DNA of 64,000 bases, taken from contig NZ_CP087138.1 of NCBI RefSeq assembly GCF_021650705.1, positions 3,286,001 to 3,350,000 of the forward strand. Reading direction: 5' to 3'. The position numbers and the translations under genes are program-made. Positions 29,203 to 40,422 of this stretch are shown piece by piece; position 1 is the stretch's first letter; each line of letters opens with the position of its first letter. Below the pieces are notes generated by a model that saw only the letters and a list, made by a program, of their open reading frames with translations, made no database searches and was not told the DNA's origin. Source of the stretch: Pseudomonas sp. KNUC1026. Lineage in GTDB: Bacteria; Pseudomonadota; Gammaproteobacteria; Pseudomonadales; Pseudomonadaceae.

Positions 29203-30681
29203 TTAAAGGCTGCTGAACAGCTTTTCCCATTCCTTGTTTTCTTTCTTCGACACACCGCCCAGCAGGTCCAGAGCCTGACGCAAACGGAAGCGCGTGAGGT
29301 CCGGCCCGAGGATTTCCATTGCATCGAGCACCGAGACCGAGCTTGCCTGGCCAGTGATGGCCGCAAACATCAGCGGCATCGCGTCGCGCAGCTTGAGCCC
29401 AAGCCCTTCGGCCACTTGCTGGATGCACTCGGTGATGCGCTCCTTCTCCCACTGGCGCAGGGCCTCCAGCTTCCACAGGATCAGTTGCATCAGCTGCCGC
29501 ACCTGATCTGCCGACAGCTTCTTGTGGGCGAACAGGCTGGCATCCGGCGAAACGCCCCCTTCGAAGAAGAAGCCTGCCAGTGGCGCGATCTGCGAGAAAG
29601 TCTCCACGCGGCCCTGAACGTGCGGGGCAATGCGCATCAGGTAGTCGCTGTTGAAGGCCCACGCCCGCGCGCGCGCGGCAAACTCTTCCACCGGCAGCTC
29701 GCGCAGCCACTGGCCGTTGAGCCAGGAGAGCTTCTCGATATCGAAGATCGGCCCGCCCAGCGAGATGCGCGAGAGGTCGAAATGCTCGACCATTTCGTCC
29801 AGCGAGAACTTCTCGCGCTCGTCGGGCATCGACCAGCCCATGCGGCCGAGATAGTTGAGCATGGCCTCAGGCATGAAGCCCATGCGCTCGTAGAAGGTGA
29901 CCGACGTCGGGTTTTTGCGCTTTGACAGCTTGCTCTTGTCGGGATTGCGCAGCAGCGGCATGTAGCAGAGCTTGGGTTGTTCCCAACCGAAGTACTCGTA
30001 CAGCTTGATCAGCTTGGGCGCCGACGGCAGCCACTCTTCGCCACGCAGCACGTGGGTGATGCCCATCAGGTGGTCATCGACCACGTTGGCCAGGAAGTAG
30101 GTGGGCAGGCCATCGGCCTTCATCAGCACCTGCATGTCCATGCGGTCCCACGGGATTTCCACATCGCCACGCAGCATGTCAGGCACGATGCACACGCCTT
30201 CGCTGGGCACCTTCATGCGGATCACGTGCGGCTCGCCTGCTGCCAGACGGCGCTGCACTTCCTCGGGGCTGAGCAGCAGCGCACGGCCGTCGTAACGCGG
30301 AGTCTCGCCGCGCGCGGTCTGCTCGGCACGCATCTGGTCGAGCTCTTCGGCGGTGCAGAAGCAAGGGAATGCATGGCCAGCGTCGACCAGTTGCTGGGTG
30401 TAACGCTTGTAGATCTCGCTGCGCTCGCTCTGGCGGTATGGGCCGTGGGGGCCACCAACGTCCGGGCCTTCGTTCCACTCGATCCCCAGCCAGCGCAGGG
30501 CGTCGAAAATCTGCTGCTCCGACTCGCGAGTGGAGCGCAGTTGGTCGGTGTCCTCGATGCGCAGGATGAATTCGCCGCCGTGCTGCTTGGCGAAACAGTA
30601 GTTGAACAGGGCAATGTAGGCCGTGCCAACGTGGGGGTCGCCGGTAGGCGAAGGCGCGATGCGGGTGCGAACAGTGGTCAT
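29203..30681 (-). CDS. gltX: Glutamyl-tRNA synthetase
   Basis: A 492-residue class I synthetase that charges tRNA-Glu. The HIGH-type motif is [11 protein letters not shown] (about residue 10-20), and the KMSKS-type motif is KLSKRKN (about 245). The C-terminal anticodon-binding helical domain is complete. It lies next to two tRNA-Glu genes, its substrate, on the same strand but with a separate promoter between. The downstream 175 bases hold only that tRNA promoter and spacer. Confidence 0.97.
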   Translation of the reverse strand: MTTVRTRIAPSPTGDPHVGTAYIALFNYCFAKQHGGEFILRIEDTDQLRSTRESEQQIFDALRWLGIEWNEGPDVGGPHGPYRQSERSEIYKRYTQQLVDAGHAFPCFCTAEELDQMRAEQTARGETPRYDGRALLLSPEEVQRRLAAGEPHVIRMKVPSEGVCIVPDMLRGDVEIPWDRMDMQVLMKADGLPTYFLANVVDDHLMGITHVLRGEEWLPSAPKLIKLYEYFGWEQPKLCYMPLLRNPDKSKLSKRKNPTSVTFYERMGFMPEAMLNYLGRMGWSMPDEREKFSLDEMVEHFDLSRISLGGPIFDIEKLSWLNGQWLRELPVEEFAARARAWAFNSDYLMRIAPHVQGRVETFSQIAPLAGFFFEGGVSPDASLFAHKKLSADQVRQLMQLILWKLEALRQWEKERITECIQQVAEGLGLKLRDAMPLMFAAITGQASSVSVLDAMEILGPDLTRFRLRQALDLLGGVSKKENKEWEKLFSSL

Positions 30682-30810
30682 TGCGGATCTCGAGCGAGCT
30701 GAACCAAAAACCGGAATCTTACATGCACCGTAAAGTGAGGGGTAGGCTGGGTAGCGCCTGCCCTGCCCAGCAGCCCGAACCCAGCCACACCTTAGAGGCG
30801 CTCGCCCGGC

Positions 30811-31131
30811 CTACCATCTCAGCAGGTCACCCTCGGGAGGCTGGCGCCTCATCTCGACTTTCAACAGTTTGTCATTGCGAAAAAGCAGGTACTGCCAGGC
30901 ACCACCTTTGGGGCCGTAAGCCAGTACCTCTAATTTATCGGCTCCTTTTCGCGGTACGCCGTTGCTTCGCAGGGCAGGCCCTTGCTCGGCGCGAGCGGCT
31001 GGCTGCCCGCAGGATTCCACTACATCGGCCAAGCCCGCCCCAGCTGCAACGAGTTTTGCCCCACACCGAATATCTGCCAGCGACGCTAGCGGTAGAAGCA
31101 AAACGATTGCAAGAAAGTACCGCGCAACCAT
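30811..31131 (-). CDS. DUF2845-like secreted protein
   Basis: A 106-residue small exported protein. The ATG at 31129 has GAGG 7 bases before it, and the N-terminus (MVARYFLAIVLLLPLASLAD) is a Sec signal peptide. The mature part begins with Cys-Gly and carries VVESCGQPAA and a YLLFRNDKLLKVE strand, as in DUF2845 proteins of pseudomonads. Two Cys residues could form a disulfide. Function unknown. An in-frame codon 9 residues earlier has no ribosome site. Confidence 0.7.
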   Translation of the reverse strand: MVARYFLAIVLLLPLASLADIRCGAKLVAAGAGLADVVESCGQPAARAEQGPALRSNGVPRKGADKLEVLAYGPKGGAWQYLLFRNDKLLKVEMRRQPPEGDLLRW

Positions 31132-31323
31132 ACCGAAACCTCTGGGCACATGGATCATAGATTCCTGATCAGTTTACTTTTTCAAGAGGGTGCAGGTAAA
31201 AATCAAATGCAATAACTGATTTTTTCCGGCACGGTGTCACCCTGTCATAACCAGAAATCAGTACTGAAGAACCCGATACGGCGCAAAGATCATAAAAGCG
31301 TCATGCCAGGATGCAGGTAAATC

Positions 31324-31758
31324 ATGTTATCCGAGAAGCTGAAAAACCATTTGAAAGCCAGGGGTTGGTGGTTCGACGACGAAAGCCAAGAGTATGAGCT
31401 GGAGCTTCTGAAACTAGGTATTCCGAAGCATACGGACTTTGGTGAATTCTATCTGCACGCAGAAGATGGCCCATCGTTCCTTTCCGGTGGCAAAGAGATT
31501 CATCACATCTGCTGGTTCTCCAGAAATACGAATTTCAGCCTGGCACTGCAACACGCCGAGGCCCTGCTGGGAACCACTGACGAATACATACCCCTGGATA
31601 GTTTCGAAGCAGAATCAGGTTATTTCTACAACAAGCGGACTGAAGAAGTATTTGAAATAACCTTGGGAGCAAACCTTGCTGACTTTCACAACGGAAACCT
31701 GAAGGCAAGATGGGAGAGTTTCAATTCCTTTCTGGAAGACTACTTCGGAATCAAGTAA
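31324..31758 (+). CDS. Orphan AT-rich gene, possible SUKH-type immunity protein
   Basis: A 144-residue acidic, soluble protein in a stretch clearly richer in A/T than the flanks. Aromatic and acidic residues are frequent, and the C-terminus WESFNSFLEDYFGI resembles the W-x-S-F-x-x-F-L ending of SMI1/KNR4 (SUKH) immunity proteins. The rest is too divergent for me to be sure. No toxin gene lies next to it: uvrB and a DUF2845 gene flank it. GGTAA lies just before the ATG, with GATGCAGG as the only weak SD. The composition suggests recent transfer. It could be an orphan immunity gene, but the function is not established. Confidence 0.6.
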   Translation: MLSEKLKNHLKARGWWFDDESQEYELELLKLGIPKHTDFGEFYLHAEDGPSFLSGGKEIHHICWFSRNTNFSLALQHAEALLGTTDEYIPLDSFEAESGYFYNKRTEEVFEITLGANLADFHNGNLKARWESFNSFLEDYFGIK

Positions 31759-31880
31759 TGAATTACCCACGCCCCCCTGCATTTTCATGGAGGGCGCAAC
31801 ACAAGTGCCTGCCACCAGATTCCGAAGGTTTCGCTCGCGCGTGCGCTCCAGTGGCTGAAACAGCGGGCTCTGTATAAAAC

Positions 31881-33890
<2,010 letters not shown>

Positions 33891-34136
33891 CAATACCTCG
33901 TCGGCGCCCTGAGGCAGCCCGGTTGAAAAACTGTATCCATGAACAGTACTCACCCACAGTGGACAGCGTCAACCGCGCAACTGCTTCATGGGCTTGCCGC
34001 CTGGCATGAGGGCGATGAAAAAAACCCGGTAAAACCAGGTGCAACCCGTCGCGAACAAACCGGGCCCACTCTATACTCTTTCACCGTTCGCGCGCCCCGC
34101 GCATCTGTCTACCCAACAAGAGCCACGGTCACTCAA

Positions 34137-35324
34137 ATGAGCCTGTTTTCCGCTGTCGAATTGGCACCCCGCGATCCTATCCTGGGCCTCAACGAAGCAT
34201 TCAATGCCGACACCCGCACTGACAAGGTCAACCTGGGCGTGGGCGTTTATTGCAACGAAGAGGGGAAGATCCCCCTGCTGCGCGCTGTGAGCCAGGCCGA
34301 GCAGGCACGCGTTGCGCAACAGGCCGCTCGTGGCTACCTGCCGATCGACGGCATCGCCGCCTATGACCAGGCTGTGCAAAAACTGCTGTTCGGCGAAAGC
34401 TCCCCACTGCTGGCTGCTGGCCGCGTCGTCACCACCCAGGCTGTGGGCGGCACCGGCGCACTCAAGACTGGCGCAGACTTTCTCAAGCGCCTGAACCCCA
34501 ACGCCGTCGTCGCCATCAGCGATCCAAGCTGGGAAAACCACCGCGCACTGTTCGAAAGCGCCGGTTTCCCGGTGCGCGAATATCGCTACTACGATGCGAC
34601 CAGCCACGACGTGAACCGTTCGGGCATGCTCGAAGACCTGCAAGCCCTGCCGGCCGGTTCGATCATCGTGCTGCACGCCTGCTGCCACAACCCGACCGGC
34701 GTCGACCTCTCGCCTGCCGACTGGGAAAACGTCCTGCAGGTGATCAAGGCCAAGGGCCACGTCCCATTCCTGGACATGGCCTACCAGGGCTTTGGCGAAG
34801 GCATCTACGAAGACGCGGCCGCCCTGCGCCTGTTCGCAGATTCGGGCCTTGAGTTCTTCGTTTCCAGCTCCTTCTCCAAGTCGTTTTCGCTCTACGGCGA
34901 GCGCGTGGGTGCTCTGTCGATCGTGACCGAATCGCGCGAAGCTGCAACGCGTGTGCTCAGCCAGGTCAAGCGCGTCATCCGCACTAACTACTCCAACCCG
35001 CCCACCCATGGCGCTACCATCGTGGCCAGCGTGCTCAACTCACCTGAATTGCGTGCCCTGTGGGAACAGGAGCTGGGCGAAATGCGCCAGCGCATTCGCG
35101 GCATGCGCACTGCACTGGTCGAGCGCCTGGCCGCCCACGGCGACTTCAGCTTCGTGGCACGCCAGGCTGGCATGTTCTCCTACTCGGGCCTGAACGCAGC
35201 CCAGGCGCAGCGCCTGCGCAGTGAGTTCGGCGTATACGCGCTAGACACCGGCCGCATCTGCGTGGCGGCACTGAACAACAGCAATATCGATGCGGTCACC
35301 CAGGCAATCGCCAAGGTGCTGTAA
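34137..35324 (+). CDS. Aspartate/aromatic amino-acid aminotransferase (class I)
   Basis: A 395-residue fold-type I PLP enzyme of the AspC/TyrB subgroup. The PLP Lys is in SSSFSKSFSLYGERVG (about residue 246), with HNPTGVDLSP and the substrate Arg in VRxTNYSNPP. It transfers amino groups between aspartate or aromatic amino acids and 2-oxoglutarate; specificity cannot be read reliably. The ATG at 34137 is the only start matching family length. It is divergent from uvrB, as in other pseudomonads, and is followed by tRNA-Asn. Confidence 0.92.
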   Translation: MSLFSAVELAPRDPILGLNEAFNADTRTDKVNLGVGVYCNEEGKIPLLRAVSQAEQARVAQQAARGYLPIDGIAAYDQAVQKLLFGESSPLLAAGRVVTTQAVGGTGALKTGADFLKRLNPNAVVAISDPSWENHRALFESAGFPVREYRYYDATSHDVNRSGMLEDLQALPAGSIIVLHACCHNPTGVDLSPADWENVLQVIKAKGHVPFLDMAYQGFGEGIYEDAAALRLFADSGLEFFVSSSFSKSFSLYGERVGALSIVTESREAATRVLSQVKRVIRTNYSNPPTHGATIVASVLNSPELRALWEQELGEMRQRIRGMRTALVERLAAHGDFSFVARQAGMFSYSGLNAAQAQRLRSEFGVYALDTGRICVAALNNSNIDAVTQAIAKVL

Positions 35325-35400
35325 GGTCTGAAAAGGCCAAAAGGGGGAGCAGCCCTTTGGTTGACTTCCCCTTTTCAATCAGTAAGATAGCGCCCGTTGT

Positions 35401-35476
35401 TCCGCGATAGCTCAGTCGGTAGAGCAAATGACTGTTAATCATTGGGTCCCTGGTTCGAGTCCAGGTCGCGGAGCCA
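35401..35476 (+). tRNA. tRNA-Asn (GTT)
   Basis: A 76-nt cloverleaf with encoded CCA; acceptor TCCGCGA/TCGCGGA, anticodon GTT in loop CTGTTAA, and GGTTCGAGTCC T arm. It lies 76 bases after the aminotransferase gene. Confidence 0.97.
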
Positions 35477-35655
35477 TACCTTCTTCCCCGCTCCATCCCT
35501 TTTCGCCATTTTGCTGTGCGAACTTGCCAAAATGGCAAGTGCACTCCACAGTTGTTCAAGCATCCCGATTGCACGTAACTGCTCGTACGGCAACGCTTCA
35601 GTGGCTGTGGCAAAGCAATGAGCCTGGCGCCGGCACACGTGGCCAGCCAGCTCCC

Positions 35656-35697
35656 GGCCCGACCTGTGCGGCCCGACCTGCGCGGCCCGACCTGAAC
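35656..35697 (+). repeat. Three tandem 14-bp repeats after tRNA-Asn
   Basis: GGCCCGACCTGTGC, GGCCCGACCTGCGC and GGCCCGACCTGAAC follow one another in the non-coding gap before the MASE2 gene. The same gap holds a 9-bp inverted repeat (GCCATTTTG...CAAAATGGC, 35505-35536). No gene is seen in the gap. Confidence 0.7.
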
Positions 35698-35721
35698 CTC
35701 CGGTTTTCGTGGTAGATCACA

Positions 35722-36759
35722 ATGCTCAACAGTCGCCAGGCGGGCCTCAGCTTCGCCAAGAGAATCGTCGCTCCCCGTGCGCTGGGCTGCGCGCTCAGTT
35801 TCATCTACATCGCCGCGATCATCCAGGGCACGGGCACACCGGCCTGGGTGTGGGGCGCAATGGTCGCCAACGGGTTTTTCTGGCCGTGGGTTGCCCAGGC
35901 TCTCGCACACCGCTCCCCGCACCCTTACCGCGCCGAGATGCGCAACCTGCTGATGGACTCTTTGTTCGCCGGCGCCTGGGTGGCCGTAATGCGCTTCAAC
36001 CTGCTACCCACCGCTCTGCTGTTGTCGATGGTGGCGATGAACAACGTAGCAGCCGCAGGCTTCGGTTTCCTGCTGCGCGGGCTTGCCGCCAAGGCGCTGG
36101 GGGCCCTGGCCATGTGTGGGCTGATCGGCGCGCAGGTGCAATGGCGTACAAGCCTTGAGGTGATGATCGCCAGCTTGCCGATGCTGGTGATCTACCCGCT
36201 GACCGTCGGCTGGACCAGCCATGCTCTGGCGGTGAAGCTGTTCCAGCGGCGCAAGGCGTTCGACATCATCAACAGCTACGGCGACAACAGCCGCCTGCTG
36301 GCCTACAACCCCTGGATGAGTGAGCTGGCCGCCGACCACCAGCGCTGCCGGCGCAGCAACGGCCATTCGACACTGGCGGTGATCGGCATCGATGGGCTTG
36401 CAAGCCTGCACCGGCGGCATGGCCACTGGGTAGCCGAAGCCATCAGTAAGCGCTTGGGCCACATCGTGCTGGCCGAGACCCGCAACGCCGACGTGGTTGG
36501 CACCAATGGCTCCGATCAATTCTTCATTCTGTTCCCTGGCCTGAGGGAGCGTGCGGCGGCTCAATGCCTGCATCGCATCCGCGAGCAGTTCTGCCGCTTC
36601 GGCCAGGCCGATGCTGAGCTACCCTTGTTATCGGCGAGCGCTGGCATGGCCGAATACAGTTACTTGCAGGCAGGCGAGTGGGACTGGTTCGAAGCCGCGC
36701 GGCGGGCACTGGATGAAGCACGCCTGCCGCTGCCTTCGCCGCAAATGGTGGCTGGCTGA
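35722..36759 (+). CDS. MASE2 membrane protein with a degenerate GGDEF domain
   Basis: A 345-residue protein with an N-terminal MASE2-like membrane region (about 20-165, five to six helices) followed by a GGDEF-fold domain (about 180-340). The signature reads GSDQF (263-267), replacing both the second Gly and the catalytic Glu. The usual DxLTGLxNR and the paired metal Asp segment are also changed (YGDNSRLLAYNPW, GIDGLASLH). It is therefore unlikely to make c-di-GMP and may act as a sensor or partner. It is separated from tRNA-Asn by 245 non-coding bases. Confidence 0.85.
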   Translation: MLNSRQAGLSFAKRIVAPRALGCALSFIYIAAIIQGTGTPAWVWGAMVANGFFWPWVAQALAHRSPHPYRAEMRNLLMDSLFAGAWVAVMRFNLLPTALLLSMVAMNNVAAAGFGFLLRGLAAKALGALAMCGLIGAQVQWRTSLEVMIASLPMLVIYPLTVGWTSHALAVKLFQRRKAFDIINSYGDNSRLLAYNPWMSELAADHQRCRRSNGHSTLAVIGIDGLASLHRRHGHWVAEAISKRLGHIVLAETRNADVVGTNGSDQFFILFPGLRERAAAQCLHRIREQFCRFGQADAELPLLSASAGMAEYSYLQAGEWDWFEAARRALDEARLPLPSPQMVAG

Positions 36760-36852
36760 ACAGCCGCTGCGGGAATGAACGCTCCCGGCAGGCGTCTGGC
36801 TGCAGCAAGCAAAAAAATCAGCCTCTTCAATCGACAAAAACACGGAGTTGCC

Positions 36853-37227
36853 ATGAAATCACTGTCTCGCATCGCGCTATTGGCCATGGCCTTGGCCGCC
36901 ACCCACGCCATGGCTGCGCCCGCCACGGTCGGCAAGAGCGACAAAGGTGACGTGCTGGTCAATGCCCAAGGCATGACCCTGTACACCTTCGACAATGACA
37001 TGCAAGGCATGTCGATGTGTGACGGCCAATGCGCCACCAATTGGCCGCCCCTGAAAGCTGACAGCGGCAGCTCGGCCGAGGGTGACTGGACGACCGTCAA
37101 GCGCAGCGACGGCAGCCTGCAATGGGCCTACAAGGGCAAGCCACTGTACACCTGGGCCAAGGACAGCAAGGCTGGCGACACCACCGGTGATAACGTCAAG
37201 AACGTCTGGCACGTCGCCAAGCCCTGA
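36853..37227 (+). CDS. Secreted-repeat (COG4315) lipoprotein-like periplasmic protein
   Basis: A 124-residue protein with a clear Sec signal peptide (MKSLSRIALLAMALAATHAMA) and two secreted-repeat motifs (GMTLYTFDND at about 45 and KPLYTWAKD at about 98), plus CDGQCATNWPP. Pseudomonads carry several such small periplasmic proteins. No catalytic function is known. The ATG at 36853 follows GGAG. It converges with the DUF1285 gene 20 bases downstream. Confidence 0.85.
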   Translation: MKSLSRIALLAMALAATHAMAAPATVGKSDKGDVLVNAQGMTLYTFDNDMQGMSMCDGQCATNWPPLKADSGSSAEGDWTTVKRSDGSLQWAYKGKPLYTWAKDSKAGDTTGDNVKNVWHVAKP

Positions 37228-37247
37228 AGCACAAAGCCCGGCTTCGC

Positions 37248-37810
37248 TCAGCTGGCCGGGCCCAGCGCGAAGAAGCAGCCCCCGCTCCACACCCCGAGGT
37301 ACTCTGCGCCATCCACCTGGCCAGGCACTGCCAACTCGACCAGCTCATAGAACACATTGCGGTTGATCAGTGCCTCGAACCCGCCACGAGCCCGCACATA
37401 GGGGAAGGCTCACCTGTGGCAGGGTCGGTTTCGACACGCAGCGGGTGCTCTGCACCGGCATCGAACGCGTTGTCGCAGTTGTCGGTAAACCTCAATGTCT
37501 GCCGTTCGCCCTGCCCCGTCGCTTCGAGCGCAACCACTAAGAACGGCGCATCATCGACCCTGATCCCCACTTTCTCGACTGGCGTCACCAGATACCAGCG
37601 ATCACCTTCGCGCTTGAGGATGCTGGAGAACAGCTTGACCATCGCCTTGCGGCCGATCGGCGACCCCATGTAATACCAGGTGCCGTCTCGGGCAATGCGC
37701 ATGTCGATGTCGCCGCAGAAGTCGGGATTCCACAGGTGTACCGGGGGCAGGCCGCGCTCGCTTGCGGGAATCTGCCCCAATAGGTCGTTGGCCTTGGCCG
37801 GGCCGCTCAT
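37248..37810 (-). pseudogene. DUF1285 protein, frameshifted
   Basis: The N-terminal about 136 residues (VHLWNPDFCGDIDMRIARDG onward) match DUF1285 proteins. At 37401-37404 a CCCC run breaks the frame, and the original frame stops at 37367. The family C-terminus (YVRARGGFEALINRNVFYEL... to GCFFALGPAS) continues in the -1 frame to TGA at 37248. One more C would give about 187 residues. It starts 9 bases after the DUF4823 lipoprotein stop. Function of the family is unknown. Confidence 0.8.
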
Positions 37811-37819
37811 GGCGCCTCC

Positions 37820-38422
37820 TTATCGGCTGATACCCAGAAGGCTACGAGCGTAATCCTCCATCGGGGGGCCAAGCAAATCGGCAGGCTTGTGGTTGTAGAG
37901 CGTCAGCAGGCCGCCACGGGCACGGATGGTGGCGGTATCGATCAGGTAGCGAGTGCTGGTTTCGATCACCATCATCTGCACTACGCCATGGTCGACGCCC
38001 AAGCGATCGACCGCCTCCTGATCCTGCCATTCATCGGTGTTGCCAATGCGGTCATCGGCGGCGGCGAAGCGGGTATAGAGCAGGTAATTGGCGCCGAAGC
38101 TGCGAGCTTCGGCAAGTGCTTGCTCAAGGCCCAGCGGTTGCGCCGCGCGCCGTACCATAGGGAAATACTGGACGAAACCGGTGAAGGCTTCCTCGGCCAC
38201 TACGTTGGGCCGCGGGTAGTTGCTGCCAGGTGGGGCAAAAGGGCCTTGGGCAATGTAGACGAAGGAATCGGGCTGCAGGCGGAAGTTGTTGATACGGCGG
38301 GTCTGGCTGTGATCCAGCACGCCTGCGTCGCTCAGTTGATCCTTGGCCACTTGCCCCATGTCGCTTACGCTCATGCAGCCGCCCAGTGCCAGTACCGCTA
38401 ACATCACCCACGCCGTGCGCAT
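37820..38422 (-). CDS. DUF4823 outer-membrane-type lipoprotein
   Basis: A 200-residue protein with a lipoprotein signal whose lipobox is LGGC (Cys16), so it should be lipid-anchored in the envelope. Residue Met at +2 of the mature protein does not signal inner-membrane retention, so outer-membrane sorting is expected. The body matches DUF4823 (NNFRLQPDSFVYIAQGPFAPPG, RARGGLLTLYNHKPADLL). No enzyme motif is seen. It lies between the TetR gene and DUF1285 on the same strand. Confidence 0.8.
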   Translation of the reverse strand: MRTAWVMLAVLALGGCMSVSDMGQVAKDQLSDAGVLDHSQTRRINNFRLQPDSFVYIAQGPFAPPGSNYPRPNVVAEEAFTGFVQYFPMVRRAAQPLGLEQALAEARSFGANYLLYTRFAAADDRIGNTDEWQDQEAVDRLGVDHGVVQMMVIETSTRYLIDTATIRARGGLLTLYNHKPADLLGPPMEDYARSLLGISR

Positions 38423-38489
38423 CGTTCCTCCCGGGCCGGTGTCGGAAAACCGGCGAATGCCCCGACGATGCAGCTTTCACGCCAACGCG

Positions 38490-39164
38490 CTAGGCCACAG
38501 GCTCGCCGTCGCGCCGCCGGCGGTTGCCCATGCGCACCCCGATGTCCATCAGGAACTGGAAAAAACCGTCCTGGTCTTCCAGCACGTTGCTCCAGAATGG
38601 CGAGTGATACAGCGCCACCGCGCCGTGTACCAATGCCCAGGCGGCGCAGTAGTGGTAGTACGGGGGAACGTCCTCGAGCTTGCCCTCGTCGATGCGGCCT
38701 TTGATCAGTTGGGTAAGCCGCTCGAAGTTGGAAGCACGGATGCTGTGCAACTGCTCCACCAGCTCGGGAACCTGATTGGCCTTCACCACCTTTTCTTCGA
38801 GCCGGTCGAACAGCCGATAGCGCTGTGGGTCGCGCATGCGGAATTCGAAATAGGCGCGCGACAAGGCTTCGCGATCGCGATCCACATCTGCCGAGTGCAG
38901 CAGTGCGTTGAGGTCGCGTTCGTAATCGAGCATCAGCCGCAGGTAAACCTCGGCCTTGGAGCGAAAGTGCTTGTAGATGGTACCTTTGCCGATCCCGACG
39001 GCGTCGGCGATCATCTCGACGGTGACGCTGTCTTCTCCCTGTTCCAGGAACAGCTTGAGCGCGGCGTCGAGGATTTCTTGTTCACGGCGGCGAAATTCAC
39101 GGACTTTACGCGGTTCTTTCTGCATCGGCTGCATAACGGGACTGTTCACGTTAGAAGCCGCCAT
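38490..39164 (-). CDS. TetR-family transcriptional regulator
   Basis: A 224-residue TetR regulator with the helix-turn-helix at about residues 40-75 (VEMIADAVGIGKGTIYKHF) and a helical ligand-binding domain. The ATG at 39162 is chosen because later in-frame ATGs lack any ribosome site. It is divergent from the class V aminotransferase with only 37 bases between the starts, so it may regulate that gene and itself. The ligand is unknown. Confidence 0.88.
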   Translation of the reverse strand: MAASNVNSPVMQPMQKEPRKVREFRRREQEILDAALKLFLEQGEDSVTVEMIADAVGIGKGTIYKHFRSKAEVYLRLMLDYERDLNALLHSADVDRDREALSRAYFEFRMRDPQRYRLFDRLEEKVVKANQVPELVEQLHSIRASNFERLTQLIKGRIDEGKLEDVPPYYHYCAAWALVHGAVALYHSPFWSNVLEDQDGFFQFLMDIGVRMGNRRRRDGEPVA

Positions 39165-39201
39165 TATGCCTGCTTGGCGCCAAATTGCACGGGTGTTACA
39201 T

Positions 39202-40334
39202 ATGTCGACCTACTTCCAAGAATTCCCCAGGCCGAAGGCCTTCTGTATCTGAACCACGCTGCCGTCGCACCATGGCCCAAGCGCAGCGCTGATGCCATCA
39301 GCCAATTCGCACAACAGAACATCACACTGGGTGCGCGCGATTATCCGCAATGGGTCAAGGTCGAGGATCGCCTGCGCGAGCGGCTTCAGCGCCTGCTCAA
39401 TGCCCCTGGCGTGGATGACATTGCCTTGGTGAAAAACACCTCCGAGGCGCTGTCGTTCGTGGCCCAAGGGCTGAGCTGGGCCGAAGGTGACCAGGTCATC
39501 ATCAGTGACGAAGAGTTTCCGTCCAACCGCATCGTCTGGGAGGCGCTCAAGCCCCAGGGCGTTGAAGTCGTGGCTGTCAGCCTGGCAGGAGAGGACCCTG
39601 AAGCGGCCTTGCTTGCCGCCTGCGGCCCACGCACTCGTTTGCTGGCCATCAGCTCGGTGCAGTACGCCAGCGGCCTGAAGTTGGACATGGCGCGGCTGGG
39701 GGCGGGCTTGAAGAGCAAGGGCGTATTGTTCTGTATCGATGCGATCCAGCAACTGGGTGCTCAACCGTTCGACGTACAGGCCTACGATTGTGACTTCGCC
39801 ATGGCCGACGGCCACAAATGGTTGCTCGGCCCCGAAGGCCTCGGCGTTTTCTACTGCCGTGCGAGCGTGCGCCCCACCTTGACGCTGCGCGAGTTCGGCT
39901 GGCACATGGTCGAGCGCATGGGCGACTACAGCCGTACCGACTGGGAGCCGGCGCACAGCGCGCGGCGTTTCGAATGCGGCAGCCCGAATATGCTGGGCAC
40001 AATGGGATTGGAGGCCAGTATCGGGTTGCTGGAAGAGGTTGGGATGGATGAGGTCGCACGCTTGATCGAAGCCCGCATCGAGCAACTCAGCCAAGGCCTG
40101 GCCGCGATTCCCGGGGTAGTTCAGCATCACCCCGCCAACCCCGCGCGCCGTGCTGGCATCCTCACCTTCAGTGTTGCCGGCAAAGACCCTCAGGCACTGT
40201 GGCGCCAACTGATGGACGCAGGGGTCGTGTGCATCCCTCGCGGCAAAGGCATTCGCCTGTCACCACACTTCTATACACCACCAGCCGTTATCGAACGCGC
40301 ACTGGAAATCATTGCCATCCTGGCGCGCCAATGA
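39202..40334 (+). pseudogene. Class V aminotransferase (cysteine-desulfurase-like), frameshifted
   Basis: The body is a good fold-type I PLP enzyme: PLP Lys in ADGHKWLLGPEG, LYLNHAAVAPWPKR near the N-terminus, and CGSPNMLGTMGLEA. The natural start MSTYFQEFP at 39202 is in a different frame from the body. At 39225-39228 a CCCC run must gain one C to read QAEGLLYLNHAA in frame, giving about 377 residues. Without it, translation stops at 39252. Resembles SufS/CsdA-like enzymes, but the substrate is unknown. A 20-codon ORF overlaps its stop. Confidence 0.8.
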
Positions 40335-40393
40335 GTGCTAAAAAAAACGTGCTGATTCCGAAACTGTTTAAAAAACGTACAGCGGTGGGTTGA
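40331..40393 (+). CDS. Possible 20-residue basic peptide overlapping the aminotransferase stop
   Basis: The ATG overlaps the aminotransferase TGA (ATGA), suggesting coupled translation. The peptide (MSAKKNVLIPKLFKKRTAVG) is Lys/Arg-rich and amphipathic. The A8 run near its start could hold an indel. Its conservation cannot be judged here, so it may be spurious. Confidence 0.3.
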   Translation: MSAKKNVLIPKLFKKRTAVG

Positions 40394-40422
40394 AACCGCT
40401 CAAGGGTGGCCAATACTGAAGA

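Noticed and set aside
37236..37261. Terminator between the COG4315 gene and DUF1285
   Set aside because: A GCCCGGC/GCCGGGC stem exists but the loop is 12 bases and no T-run follows on either strand.
38343..39201. A long N-terminal extension of the class V aminotransferase
   Set aside because: It runs antisense through the TetR gene; the natural start at 39202 is in another frame and explained by one missing C.
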